DNA of 35,327 bases from assembly GCA_937868205.1 (NCBI GenBank), contig CALMMC010000045.1, positions 1 to 35,327 of the forward strand, read 5' to 3'. This DNA comes from JAAZPG01 sp012797375 (lineage in GTDB: Bacteria; Acidobacteriota; Aminicenantia; Aminicenantales; UBA4085). The position numbers and the translations under genes are program-made. The notes under the pieces are model-generated. The model ran no database searches, had not been told where the DNA came from, and saw nothing but the letters and a program-made list of their open reading frames with translations. This document shows positions 7,578-15,994 of this stretch, piece by piece; position 1 is the first letter of the stretch, and every line of letters starts with the position of its first letter.

Positions 7578-8858
7578 ATGATAAAGAAAACGCGCATCGT
7601 TTTGCTCGTCCTGGCCCTCTTTCTCGCCGCCGGATCGACCGGAAAAGCGGCCGTCTGGACGCTCATCCAAGACAGCGTTCAAGCGGCCGAACAGGCCGGG
7701 AAAAAAGCCCGGCAAACGGAACAGGAAGCCCGGGCCCGGGCCCTTTACGAGGCCGCCAAGAAGAACGTTTACAGCAAAACCTACGAGGCGGCGATCGCCC
7801 AATTCAACGATCTGGCGGCCAAGTACGCCGCGTCGGCCTACGGCCAGGAGGCGCTGTACTGGCTGGGATACAGCCTCGACAAGCAGGCCGCGTCCCTCGG
7901 AGACGTCAAGCAGCGCCTGGAGATGCAGCAGGCCGCGATGGAGCACCTCGAAACCCTCATGAAGGACTTCCCGGCCAACGCCTGGGTCAAGGACGCGAAA
8001 ATCCTCCAGCTCCAGATCGCCGAGGAGCTCGTCCGCGCCGGCCTCGGCAAGTACCGCCGGTATATCGATCAGAGCGTCCAGGAAGCCCTGGAAAGCAGCC
8101 TGCCCGTCCTCGAGCAGTTCGCCGTCCCGCCCGTTCCTCCAATTCCGCCGGAGCCGCCTGTGCCCTCCATTCCCTCGAAACCGCTGGACCCGGAGACCGA
8201 GCTCAAGCTCGTCGCCCTGGACGCCCTCATGAGCATGGACGAGGAAAAGGCGTTCCCCATCCTCGAAAAAATGATCTTGAGCGGCCAAAGCCCCGAGCTT
8301 CGGGAAAAGGCCTTGTTCATCCTCGGCCAGAGCGACGCGGCCAAAGTCGTCCCCGTCCTCATCCAAATCGCCGAAAAGGACGCGTCCCCCAAAATGCGGA
8401 AAAGCGCGATCTTTTGGCTCGGCCAGCGGGACGAAGAACAGGCCCTGGCGGCCTTGATCAAGATTTTTGAAACCGCGGACGCCGAGACCAAAACCGTGCT
8501 TCTGATGGCCTTCGCCGAAAACAAGAATCCCAAGGGGATCGCGAAGATCACGGAAATCGCCAAAACCGAGAAGGATCCCGAGGTCCGGGCCCGGGCCCTG
8601 TTCTGGCTCGGAGAAACCGAAGGTGAAAAAGCGTTCCCCGTCCTCCTCGAGTCCTACCGGACGACGGACAACGTCCAGATCAAAAAGCAGATCATCATGG
8701 CCTTGGCCCAGAGCCAAGGCCCCAAGGCTGTTTCGACCTTGATCGACCTGGCGAAAAAGGAAACGAATTTCGACCTCAAGAAGCAGATCGTTTTCTGGCT
8801 CGGCCAGTCGGACAGCCCCGAGGCGGCCAAATTCCTCCAGGAACTGATCGACAAATGA
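7578..8858 (+). CDS. exported TPR/HEAT-repeat protein
   Basis: The 426-residue protein has a signal peptide (1-24) and then an Ala/Glu/Lys-rich helical stretch with TPR-like character (about 45-160, including ALYEAAKKNVYSKTYEAAIAQF). A Pro-rich linker (about 183-200) precedes a C-terminal array of HEAT repeats (about 205-426). The repeats are about 32 residues long and alternate: FWLGQ-type helices (ALFILGQ, AIFWLGQ, ALFWLGE, IVFWLGQ) switch with a second type (LMAFAEN, IMALAQS). AGGAG precedes the ATG by 8 bases, and the gene follows the anti-sigma gene by 10 bases. HEAT solenoids bind proteins; the partner is unknown. It is probably periplasmic and ECF-controlled. Confidence 0.8.
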   Translation: MIKKTRIVLLVLALFLAAGSTGKAAVWTLIQDSVQAAEQAGKKARQTEQEARARALYEAAKKNVYSKTYEAAIAQFNDLAAKYAASAYGQEALYWLGYSLDKQAASLGDVKQRLEMQQAAMEHLETLMKDFPANAWVKDAKILQLQIAEELVRAGLGKYRRYIDQSVQEALESSLPVLEQFAVPPVPPIPPEPPVPSIPSKPLDPETELKLVALDALMSMDEEKAFPILEKMILSGQSPELREKALFILGQSDAAKVVPVLIQIAEKDASPKMRKSAIFWLGQRDEEQALAALIKIFETADAETKTVLLMAFAENKNPKGIAKITEIAKTEKDPEVRARALFWLGETEGEKAFPVLLESYRTTDNVQIKKQIIMALAQSQGPKAVSTLIDLAKKETNFDLKKQIVFWLGQSDSPEAAKFLQELIDK

Positions 8859-9997
8859 CCGCCCGGATCATGAATGCTGAAAAAGCGGCGGCCCTTTTCG
8901 GGGCGGCCGCTTTTCTCCTCGCCGCGGTCGTTTGCACGGCCCCGGCCGGTCCGACGCCGGACGTCGGCGGGACCGGTTTTCTCAAAGGCCGCGTCCATGA
9001 CGCCGCCCGGGCCGGGGCCTCGCTGGAGGAGCGGTTCGCCGCCGCCCGGATCGAGGCGGCCCGCTCTTCCCCTTCCGGAACGTTTTTCGCCGCGGCGCGG
9101 TTCGAATCCGTGAGCCGGATCCATTTCGGCCGTCCCGACGGGGCCGGGCCCTTGACCGTCGCCTCCGGCGACTCCCGGATCATCATCCGGGAAACATCGG
9201 GGGACGACCCGAGCGTCCGGGAGGGCGATGAAAAAAGGACGCCCTCCCCGGCCGCCTGGCTTATCCTCAGCGACGTCAAAACGGGCCGAGTCGTCGACGC
9301 GACGATCCTGGATCCCGAGCGGACGTACGCGTTCGATTCCCAAGCCGTCTTTTGGCTCGGGAATCCCCCCGGCGCTGAGAGCCTGTCTTTCATCGAAACG
9401 CGTTTCCAGGCCGCTTCCGATCCTGAAGTCCGGGAACGGATGCTCCTCGTCCTCAGCCGCCACAACGACTCCCGGGTCTACGGCCTCCTGCGCCGGATCG
9501 CCCTCGAGGACCGGGAGATGGATGTCCGTCGCTCGGCTGTTTTCTGGCTCGGGACGATTCCGGATCCGCGCGCCCCGGCCGGTTTGAAGGAGATTTATCG
9601 CCTGGACCGTGACCCGGAAATCAAGGAGCGCGTCGTTTTCGCCCTCTCTCTCCGCCCGGAAAAAGAAGCCGTCCTGGAGCTGATCCGCATCGCCCGTAAG
9701 GACGCGGATGATTCCGTCCGGCGGAACGCCGTCTTCTGGCTCGGCCAGAAGGCCTCGGCCGAAAGCGTCCGGGCGCTGAAGGACATCATCGAGTCGCCCG
9801 GCGAAGAACGCCAGCTCAAGGAACAAGCCGTCTTCGCCGTCAGCCAGCTTCCCCCGGAACGGGCCGTCCCGATGCTGATCGACATCGCCCGGACCCACCG
9901 GTCCTCCTCGGTCCGGAAAAAAGCTTTGTTCTGGCTCGGCCAGACCGGCGATCCGGCGGCTCTCCAGCTATTCGAAGAGATCTTGCTGAAGAAATAA
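8855..9997 (+). CDS. exported HEAT-repeat protein, paralogue of the preceding gene
   Basis: The 380-residue protein overlaps the previous gene by ATGA (8855-8858), so translation is probably coupled. It has a hydrophobic signal-like segment (about 10-30). A unique N-terminal domain follows (to about 145). The HEAT array (about 150-380) shows the same alternation as its neighbour: AVFWLGN, LLVLSRH, AVFWLGT, VVFALSL, AVFWLGQ, AVFAVSQ, ALFWLGQ. The N-terminal domain has no family I recognise. A small in-frame internal ATG lies at 8870. It is likely a structural partner of the upstream protein in the periplasm. Confidence 0.8.
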   Translation: MTARIMNAEKAAALFGAAAFLLAAVVCTAPAGPTPDVGGTGFLKGRVHDAARAGASLEERFAAARIEAARSSPSGTFFAAARFESVSRIHFGRPDGAGPLTVASGDSRIIIRETSGDDPSVREGDEKRTPSPAAWLILSDVKTGRVVDATILDPERTYAFDSQAVFWLGNPPGAESLSFIETRFQAASDPEVRERMLLVLSRHNDSRVYGLLRRIALEDREMDVRRSAVFWLGTIPDPRAPAGLKEIYRLDRDPEIKERVVFALSLRPEKEAVLELIRIARKDADDSVRRNAVFWLGQKASAESVRALKDIIESPGEERQLKEQAVFAVSQLPPERAVPMLIDIARTHRSSSVRKKALFWLGQTGDPAALQLFEEILLKK

Positions 9998-10009
9998 TCC
10001 GATCCCTCG

Positions 10010-10041
10010 GAGCCGGGGCGGGACGGCCTCCCTCCCGGCTC
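10010..10041. terminator. hairpin between convergent genes
   Basis: GAGCCGGG (10010-10017) pairs with CCCGGCTC (10034-10041) over a 16-base loop. There is no U-tract. It separates the HEAT operon from the opposing AdoMet-decarboxylase-like gene. Confidence 0.4.
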
Positions 10042-10045
10042 ATCC

Positions 10046-11269
10046 TCATTTCTTCTCGATGTTCAGGTGAAAGAAGGTCCGGCTGAAGTATTCGTCGTAA
10101 TAGGCCACGACTTCCTCGGTCGTATAGCCCAGGCCGACCAAGCTCTTGCGGACGAACTTCCGGTGCTGGTTCTTGTCGCCGGCGATGTTCCGCGAGGAAA
10201 TCCGGTAATGGATCTCGGCCTTTTTCGGGTTGAACAGCCTCAAAACCGGCTTCATGACGTGAATCAGCGACTCCCGGTCGAACACCCACATGCTGGGATG
10301 GATATACGCGCAGAACTCGACGAAGTTGGGCGTCGATCCGATCGGCCGAGGCGTCACATGGAGGGCGATGTAGCCGGTGCCGCCGGTCAGGAAAACGCTG
10401 GTGTAGCCCGGCGGCTCGAAATCGTGGTCGAAGACGAAGGGCGTGTCGGTGGAGAGAAGGCTGTCGTCGAAGCAGTCCTCGAGCAGGTAGAGCGATTCCT
10501 TTTCCCGGGCCTTGGGATCGCAAAGGGACTCGACATAGCCCCGGTCGCAGCCATAGAAGGCGCAGGCCAGGTATTCCTCCTGCTGGGAGTTGAGCATCAG
10601 CTTCAGCTGGCGCTCGCTCCGGGCCACTTTCAGACTGTGCTCGGAGTACCTCTTGACCACTCCCTCCCGGAGCTCTTCGATCAGGCCGGAGACGTCGCGG
10701 CGGTAGAGATGGGCGACAAACAGCTTCCCGGCCGGGATGTCGATCGCCGGCAGGCAGTCCACGTTGTACCGGGAGTAGCACTCGGGGGGATTGGTGAAAC
10801 ACTGCTTGATCAGGGATTCCCGGTCGCTGATCTTGTAATCCTTCAGCAGCGGAGTCGGGGCGAAATAAACGAAGGAGACGAGCTCGGGGTAGTCGCAGGC
10901 GTCAAGAAACGTCCCCAAGACCTTGGGGCTCAGCGAATCCCCGCAGGTGTTGACCTCCATGCAGGCCGACTCATAGGAGCTCTTCCCGATCTTCTGTTTT
11001 TCCCAGAAATAGCTGGCGTGCGATTCCTCGATGGCCAGGGATTGCTCGACCTGGCTGACTTCGATCCCCCGCTCGGCGATGTAGCGGTCCATAATCGTCA
11101 CCCGCGGATGCATGTTGGGCCGGCCGATCAAGTTAGCCCCGGAGGCCTTGATCACCGCGTAGATTTCCTCGTCGGTGAGGGTGACCAGGGAAACGCCGTC
11201 GCTGTTGTACGCGTGGATGATGGTCGCCGTGGGCGCGGGTTCAAATGTCTCGTGTCCGGTGAAGGCCAT
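10046..11269 (-). CDS. AdoMet-decarboxylase-like pyruvoyl protein of duplicated type
   Basis: This 407-residue protein resembles the S-adenosylmethionine decarboxylase family. The first half follows bacterial SpeD: ATIIHAYNSD strand, KASGANLIG, then E82-S83-H84 (the Glu-Ser bond cleaved to form the pyruvoyl group in SpeD) and C109 in EVNTCGD. The second half resembles the eukaryotic enzyme: PPGYT (288-290), then GTGYIALH304VTPR308P against GTYWTIHITPEPE. The catalytic-type His is kept. The position of the ribose-binding Glu (human Glu247) appears to be Arg308, and human Glu8 appears to be Thr4, while Glu11 matches Glu7. This suggests a decarboxylase with a changed substrate; alternatively it is a divergent AdoMet decarboxylase. 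It follows transketolase by 12 bases with GAGGAG 6 bases before the ATG. No spermidine synthase is in the window. Confidence 0.65.
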   Translation of the reverse strand: MAFTGHETFEPAPTATIIHAYNSDGVSLVTLTDEEIYAVIKASGANLIGRPNMHPRVTIMDRYIAERGIEVSQVEQSLAIEESHASYFWEKQKIGKSSYESACMEVNTCGDSLSPKVLGTFLDACDYPELVSFVYFAPTPLLKDYKISDRESLIKQCFTNPPECYSRYNVDCLPAIDIPAGKLFVAHLYRRDVSGLIEELREGVVKRYSEHSLKVARSERQLKLMLNSQQEEYLACAFYGCDRGYVESLCDPKAREKESLYLLEDCFDDSLLSTDTPFVFDHDFEPPGYTSVFLTGGTGYIALHVTPRPIGSTPNFVEFCAYIHPSMWVFDRESLIHVMKPVLRLFNPKKAEIHYRISSRNIAGDKNQHRKFVRKSLVGLGYTTEEVVAYYDEYFSRTFFHLNIEKK

Positions 11270-11281
11270 GCCGGGCTCCTC

Positions 11282-13102
11282 TCAGAGGGATTTGACCGCC
11301 TCGACGATCCGGCGGGCGCTGATCCCGAAACGGTCGAGAAGCTCGGCCGGCTTGCCCGAACACGGGATCTCCCGGATGCAGAGATGGGTGATCGCCGTCC
11401 GGCCGGCCAGGGCGGAAGCGACGGCGTCGCCCAGGCCGCCGCCGGCGTAGTGGTCCTCGACGACGATGATCCGGTTACGGGCCGCGGCCGCGGCCGCCCG
11501 CAAACCGGCCGCGTCGACGGGTTGGACTGAATAGACGTCCACGACCCGGATGGAAATCCCCTCGGCCTTGAGCATCTCGTGCGCTTTCAGGGCCTCGTGG
11601 AGGGTGATTCCGGCGGCCACGACGGCGGCCGCGTCATCGGCGCTTTTCCGCAGGGTTTTGGAGCCGCCGACGGGGAACGCTTCATCGGCCGGATAGAGAA
11701 TGGGCGTGGCCGGACGGGTCGTCCGGATATAGAAGATCCCTTTCTCCCGGGCCGCCGCCTCGACGCACGCCTCGGCCGAGACCGCGTCGGCCGGATAGAG
11801 CACCGTCGCCCCCGGGATCGACCGGAACATGGCGATGTCCTCCAGCCCCATCTGCGAACCGCCGTCCTCGCCGATGCTCACCCCGACGTGGGAGCCGCAG
11901 ACCTTGAGGTTGGCCAGGCTGTGGCCGGCCATCCGGATCTGGTCGTGGGCCCGGGAGAGGAAGGCGGCGAACGAGGCCGCGAACGGCACGTAGCCTTTGA
12001 CCGCGAAGCCCGTGGCCATTCCGATCATGTTCTGTTCGGCGATATAGGACTGGAAGGACCGCGTCGGGAAGGCGTCGAAAAACTTGTCGGCGTACGTGGA
12101 ATTACGGACGTCGCCGTCGAGGCAGACGATGGATTCGTTGACCCGTCCGGCGGCCCGGAGCGCGTATCCGTAAGCCAGGCGGGTGGCCGTCTTTTCCGTA
12201 TACGCCGTCCGCTCGATCTTCGTCCCGGTCTTCAGGGCGGGACGGACGACCCGGCGGGCCGGGCGGAGGTACTTTTTCGCGTCGATCTCGGGAATCGGCC
12301 CCAGCTCGGCCAAGGCCTTCTCGAGCTCGTCGGCCTTGAGCGGCTTGCCGTGCCAGCCGTTGAGGTCCTCGAGGAAGGAGACGCCCTTGCCCTTGACCGT
12401 CTTGGCGAGGACGGCCGTCGGCAAGCCCTTTGATCCGGCCGCCTTGAGGGCCGCGAGGACGGCCTCGATCTTGTGCCCGTCGATGACGACGGCGTCCCAG
12501 CCGAAGGCCCGGAACTTGCGGGCCAGGGCGGCGGCGTCGCGCTGGTGCTGGGTCGGGCCGCTCTGGCCGAGGCGGTTGACGTCGACGATGGCGCAGAGGT
12601 TGCGGAGCTTCATGTCCGCTCCGGAGTTGGCCGCCTCCCAGACCGATCCCTCGGCGCATTCGCCGTCGCCGCAGAGGACGAAGACGCGGGCGGGCGATTT
12701 GCCCAGGCGCATCGCCGCGGCCATCCCGGCGCCGACCGAAAGCCCCTGCCCCAGGGAGCCGGTGGCGACCTTGATCCAGGGCATCCGGGGCGTCGGATGG
12801 CCCTCCAGGCCGCTCGTGATCTTCCGGAAATCGAGGAGCGCTTCGGCCGGGAGGATCCCCGCCTCGGCGTAGGCCGCCCAAAGAATGGGCGCGGCATGCC
12901 CCTTGGACAGCACGAGCTCGTCGTTGCCCCAGTCGTTCGGATCGGCCGGGTTGAACCGCATCCCGCCGAAAAAGAGGGCGGTGATGATCTCGGCGGCCGA
13001 GAGGCAGGTGGTCGGGTGGCCGGAGGCCGAAGCCGTGGTCATTCTCATGGACTGGGCGCGGAGGCGCTTGGCGATCCCATTCAAGGCATCGATGCGGTTC
13101 AT
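11282..13102 (-). CDS. transketolase
   Basis: This single-chain 606-residue enzyme is about the length of animal-type transketolases. The N-terminal thiamine-diphosphate domain has SGHPTTCLSAAEI, LSKGHAAPILWA, GSLGQGLSVGAGMA and the cofactor motif GDGECAEGSVWEAA, ending in NRLGQ. The pyrimidine-binding domain (about 300-465) has CLDGDVRNSTYADKF, the catalytic-Glu segment AEQNMIG and GEDGGSQMGLED. A C-terminal domain follows. It moves two-carbon ketol units in the pentose phosphate pathway. GAGGAG lies 11 bases before the ATG, and TATAAT at 13145-13150 is the probable -10. It is first in a two-gene operon with the AdoMet-decarboxylase-like gene, an association I cannot explain from known pathways. 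Confidence 0.92.
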   Translation of the reverse strand: MNRIDALNGIAKRLRAQSMRMTTASASGHPTTCLSAAEIITALFFGGMRFNPADPNDWGNDELVLSKGHAAPILWAAYAEAGILPAEALLDFRKITSGLEGHPTPRMPWIKVATGSLGQGLSVGAGMAAAMRLGKSPARVFVLCGDGECAEGSVWEAANSGADMKLRNLCAIVDVNRLGQSGPTQHQRDAAALARKFRAFGWDAVVIDGHKIEAVLAALKAAGSKGLPTAVLAKTVKGKGVSFLEDLNGWHGKPLKADELEKALAELGPIPEIDAKKYLRPARRVVRPALKTGTKIERTAYTEKTATRLAYGYALRAAGRVNESIVCLDGDVRNSTYADKFFDAFPTRSFQSYIAEQNMIGMATGFAVKGYVPFAASFAAFLSRAHDQIRMAGHSLANLKVCGSHVGVSIGEDGGSQMGLEDIAMFRSIPGATVLYPADAVSAEACVEAAAREKGIFYIRTTRPATPILYPADEAFPVGGSKTLRKSADDAAAVVAAGITLHEALKAHEMLKAEGISIRVVDVYSVQPVDAAGLRAAAAAARNRIIVVEDHYAGGGLGDAVASALAGRTAITHLCIREIPCSGKPAELLDRFGISARRIVEAVKSL

Positions 13103-13477
13103 GGGGATTTATTCTCCTCGAGGGGCGTTCCGTCTTCCGGAGGGATTATATCAAATCGCGCGCCCGGCGGGGACTGCCGTTCAAAGACGATTTTCTCCTT
13201 TTCAGGATCCCGGCGGGCCAGGTTTTTCAAGCCGGGGGCGGCCGCCGAATTCGGAGTCGATCATTCTCCCGGCCTGAAAACCGGGGACCGGCCCGGGCGA
13301 TTCCTCGATTCGAGAAAAATCCAAAAGGTTGAACCGGCGTTCTGCCTCGGGCGGACGACATAAGGAGACCGAAAGACGAAATTCAGCCAAACGAGCGCGG
13401 CGGCGCTTTAAGGCCGGGCGGCGGAAGGCGGAAAGAACCGGCGGCGAAGCGAAGGACGGAATCTCCGGAACGACTCG
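13103..13477. other. intergenic region between transketolase and the small exported protein
   Basis: The left part holds the transketolase leader and -10. The remainder has short open frames on both strands without credible starts or recognisable products. I see no terminator with a U-tract behind the gene that ends at 13478. Confidence 0.4.
13145..13150 (-). promoter_or_regulatory. -10 element of the transketolase operon
   Basis: A perfect TATAAT lies 42 bases before the start codon on the minus strand. No good -35 is seen at 16-19 bases. The predicted leader is about 35 bases and carries GAGGAG. Confidence 0.5.
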
Positions 13478-13906
13478 TCAGCGGAGGCCGCGGGGAACGG
13501 TCTTGGAGAAATAAATGCGGCGGCACTGGACCAAGGGGAAAGACTCCCCTGTCTCGAAAACGAAGGCCTTCCGGTCGGCCGCATAAGCCGAAATGCGACC
13601 GGAATGAATGTCCCCGCTTTTCAAGAAAATGTAATGGTCGTTGGTCTCGAGGATGTTCCGCTCCTCGGGGAAATTCCAATCCCCCGATTCAAAGTTGATC
13701 ATCCAGACATCGCGGAGGGCGATGAGGCTCCCGCTCTCCATCTTGAGATCGAGCGGAGGGAGGACGACGTCGATGATCCGGCCGGTGAGAACCTCCCCGT
13801 TTTTAAGAAAAACCGCCTGGCTTCCGGGCGGCAGGCGCTGCGCGGCGGCCGCGCCGGCGGCCGCGACGAGAAGAGCGGCGGCGATCCAAGACACGCTTTT
13901 TTTCAT
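13478..13906 (-). CDS. small exported protein with an internally duplicated domain
   Basis: The 142-residue protein has a clear signal peptide (1-22, ending GAAAA/Q). The mature part contains two related units: VFLKNGEVLTGRI (about 32-44) followed by a strand-rich stretch ending VWMINF, and IFLKSGDIHSGRI (about 93-105) ending RRIYF. The FLK-x-G-x-x-x-x-GRI core suggests two small beta-barrel or Sm-like units, but I do not recognise a named family. GGGAG lies 8 bases before the ATG. TAAGAT (13925-13930) is a possible -10, so it may be transcribed separately from the upstream 5'-nucleotidase gene. Confidence 0.7.
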   Translation of the reverse strand: MKKSVSWIAAALLVAAAGAAAAQRLPPGSQAVFLKNGEVLTGRIIDVVLPPLDLKMESGSLIALRDVWMINFESGDWNFPEERNILETNDHYIFLKSGDIHSGRISAYAADRKAFVFETGESFPLVQCRRIYFSKTVPRGLR

Positions 13907-13967
13907 CCCGTTCTCCCGGAGATCATCTTAGCCGAACCGCCCCCGGGATGCAAATGCCGGCCGGCGC

Positions 13968-15956
13968 TCAGGACTTGGCCGCCGCCCGGGCTTTCCGCCG
14001 GGCGAAGCGGCGGCGGATGATGTGGACGACGATCCAGGCCAGGAGCAGGACGACAGCCGCCAGGCCGAGGACGACATAGGTCGGGGCGTGGGCCCCGGCC
14101 AGGAGCTTGACCGGATTCCACGACGGCTCGGAGACGAGCCGGCCGGCGGAAGCCGCGTAGACAGGGGGGATTTCGGCCAGCCCGTCCCCGTCGGCGTCGG
14201 AAAACGAGCGCAGCATCGCGGCCAGCGAGATCCACTCCTTGACTTCCTGAACGCCGGAGGAAGCGGGATCGCCGTCGATGATGAGATTTTCGAAATCCGT
14301 CCGGACATTCCCGTCGGCGTCCTTGGGTTCGATTTTTAAAATTCCGTGCGAAGCCCGGGAAACATATCCGAGCATGCGGGTGAGGTAGAGATTCGCGACG
14401 ACGGGGTAGAGCCGGTCAGGCTCCATCGGCCGCCTTGTCCCGTTCGCCTCCTCGAATTCGATCGCCGTGACCCGGTCGAACGGGATCCGCCGCGGATTGT
14501 AGCGGACGAAAGCCCCGGAGATCTGGAGGTGAGCGTCGCCGTGGCCGGACGCGATCGTCGTTTCCACCTCGAACGCCCGCCGGATTTCCCGGCCGGTCAG
14601 CCAGATGCAGACGAGCGGATACCCGATCCGGCCGTCCGGCCCGAGGCCGAGCGAAAGGACGTTGAAAACGTCGTGGCCCGTGATCGGGCCGGGGAACAGC
14701 GAGTCGCGCATGTTTCCCCAGGGATGAATGGCCAGGACCGGCCCGTCCGCCCCCCGCGCGCCCGCCGTTTTCATCGAGCGCCGATAAGCGTCGGTCACCA
14801 AGTCGCCCAGACCGATCTCCCAGCTGGAATTGATCGGAGCCGGCGGGATCATGGCCAGGGCGATCTCCGTTTCGGCCAGCGGCTCCCAGGGATCGAGGCC
14901 GTAAGCTTTTTCGACCTCGAGATCCACGCGGGCGCTCAGTTTCGCGGCCTCCGCGGCGACCTCCGGGTCCTCGGGAATGTCCCCGGTCACCGGCCGCAGG
15001 GCATAGGAAACGACCCGGAAGCGCCCCTCGGCGGTCCGCTCCAAGCGGAGATCGCCGAGGTCCTCGCCCCGGCATCCGACGCCGACGATGATCGTCGACC
15101 CGACGAGGATCGGAGAAACGAGCCGCCGGTGGGTATGGCCGCTGACGATCACGTCGATGTCGGGGACCTCGGCGGCCAGCTTTTCGTCCTCGGAGGTCTT
15201 GGGATCGGGCGTCGTTCCGGCATGGGACAGGGCGATGACGAGGTCGACCTTCTCCCGCTCGCGGAGAATCGAAGCCGTCTCGCGGGCCCGGGCGATCATG
15301 TTCGTGAAAACGACCGGGGCGGCGGCCGGGGCGTCATCGGCCGCGTTCCGGCCCATGAGGCCCATCAAGCCGATTTTCAATCCGTTCCTGTCCACGACCA
15401 GGTATTCATCGACCGGGTAATCCTTGAAGACGGCTTCCAGCAGATCATCCTGGCCGTCCTTGGGATCGAAAGCGACGTTGGAGGCGACGAGCGGAACGGC
15501 GGCCCCATTCACCTTCGCCGTCGTCAAAGCCCGGGCCAGGGCGGCGGAACCGTAGTCGAATTCGTGGTTGCCGAAGGTCGTCACCTCGATGCCGGCCATT
15601 TTCATCAGCCGCATTTCGGCCGCTTCCGGCTGGAAAATGACTTGGAACAGCGATCCGGCGATCATGTCGCCGACATCGACGACGAGCATCCGGTCGCCGT
15701 GCCGCTCGCGCTCCGCCTTGATCATGGCCGCGATCCGGGCGAATCCGCCGCGGCCCTCGGCCCGGCCGGCCTCATCGAAAATGCGATGCGGCGAAACGGC
15801 CGAATGGACATCGCCGGTGAACAGAAGGATCAGGTCGGGAGGATTTTGACCGGCCGCGGGCGTCCCGGCCGCCGCCGCCAGGCCGAGGACGGCGGCGAAA
15901 ATGATCCGGGCGGCGAATCGCGGGGCTTGGAGAGGCCGGCGGTTGAAAATGGACAT
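13968..15956 (-). CDS. 5'-nucleotidase / 2',3'-cyclic phosphodiesterase family protein, membrane-anchored
   Basis: The 662-residue exported metallophosphoesterase has a signal peptide (about 1-36). The N-terminal calcineurin-like domain has D49-x-H51 in FTGDVHS, D97 in VDVGDM, GNHE (129-132) and SGHTHR. The C-terminal 5'-nucleotidase domain (about 360-560) follows. Near the end is FSDADGDGLAEIPPVY, a calcium-loop-like motif, and then a C-terminal transmembrane helix and basic tail. It probably removes phosphate from nucleotides in the periplasm. AAGGAGG lies 5 bases before the ATG at 15956. It follows the dGTPase gene by 38 bases, consistent with a nucleotide-salvage operon. The transmembrane anchor at the C-terminus is unlike the soluble enterobacterial UshA. 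Confidence 0.88.
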   Translation of the reverse strand: MSIFNRRPLQAPRFAARIIFAAVLGLAAAAGTPAAGQNPPDLILLFTGDVHSAVSPHRIFDEAGRAEGRGGFARIAAMIKAERERHGDRMLVVDVGDMIAGSLFQVIFQPEAAEMRLMKMAGIEVTTFGNHEFDYGSAALARALTTAKVNGAAVPLVASNVAFDPKDGQDDLLEAVFKDYPVDEYLVVDRNGLKIGLMGLMGRNAADDAPAAAPVVFTNMIARARETASILREREKVDLVIALSHAGTTPDPKTSEDEKLAAEVPDIDVIVSGHTHRRLVSPILVGSTIIVGVGCRGEDLGDLRLERTAEGRFRVVSYALRPVTGDIPEDPEVAAEAAKLSARVDLEVEKAYGLDPWEPLAETEIALAMIPPAPINSSWEIGLGDLVTDAYRRSMKTAGARGADGPVLAIHPWGNMRDSLFPGPITGHDVFNVLSLGLGPDGRIGYPLVCIWLTGREIRRAFEVETTIASGHGDAHLQISGAFVRYNPRRIPFDRVTAIEFEEANGTRRPMEPDRLYPVVANLYLTRMLGYVSRASHGILKIEPKDADGNVRTDFENLIIDGDPASSGVQEVKEWISLAAMLRSFSDADGDGLAEIPPVYAASAGRLVSEPSWNPVKLLAGAHAPTYVVLGLAAVVLLLAWIVVHIIRRRFARRKARAAAKS

Positions 15957-15994
15957 GATCCCTCCTTGTTCCTTTTTTTCGAGGCGGCTCCCCA

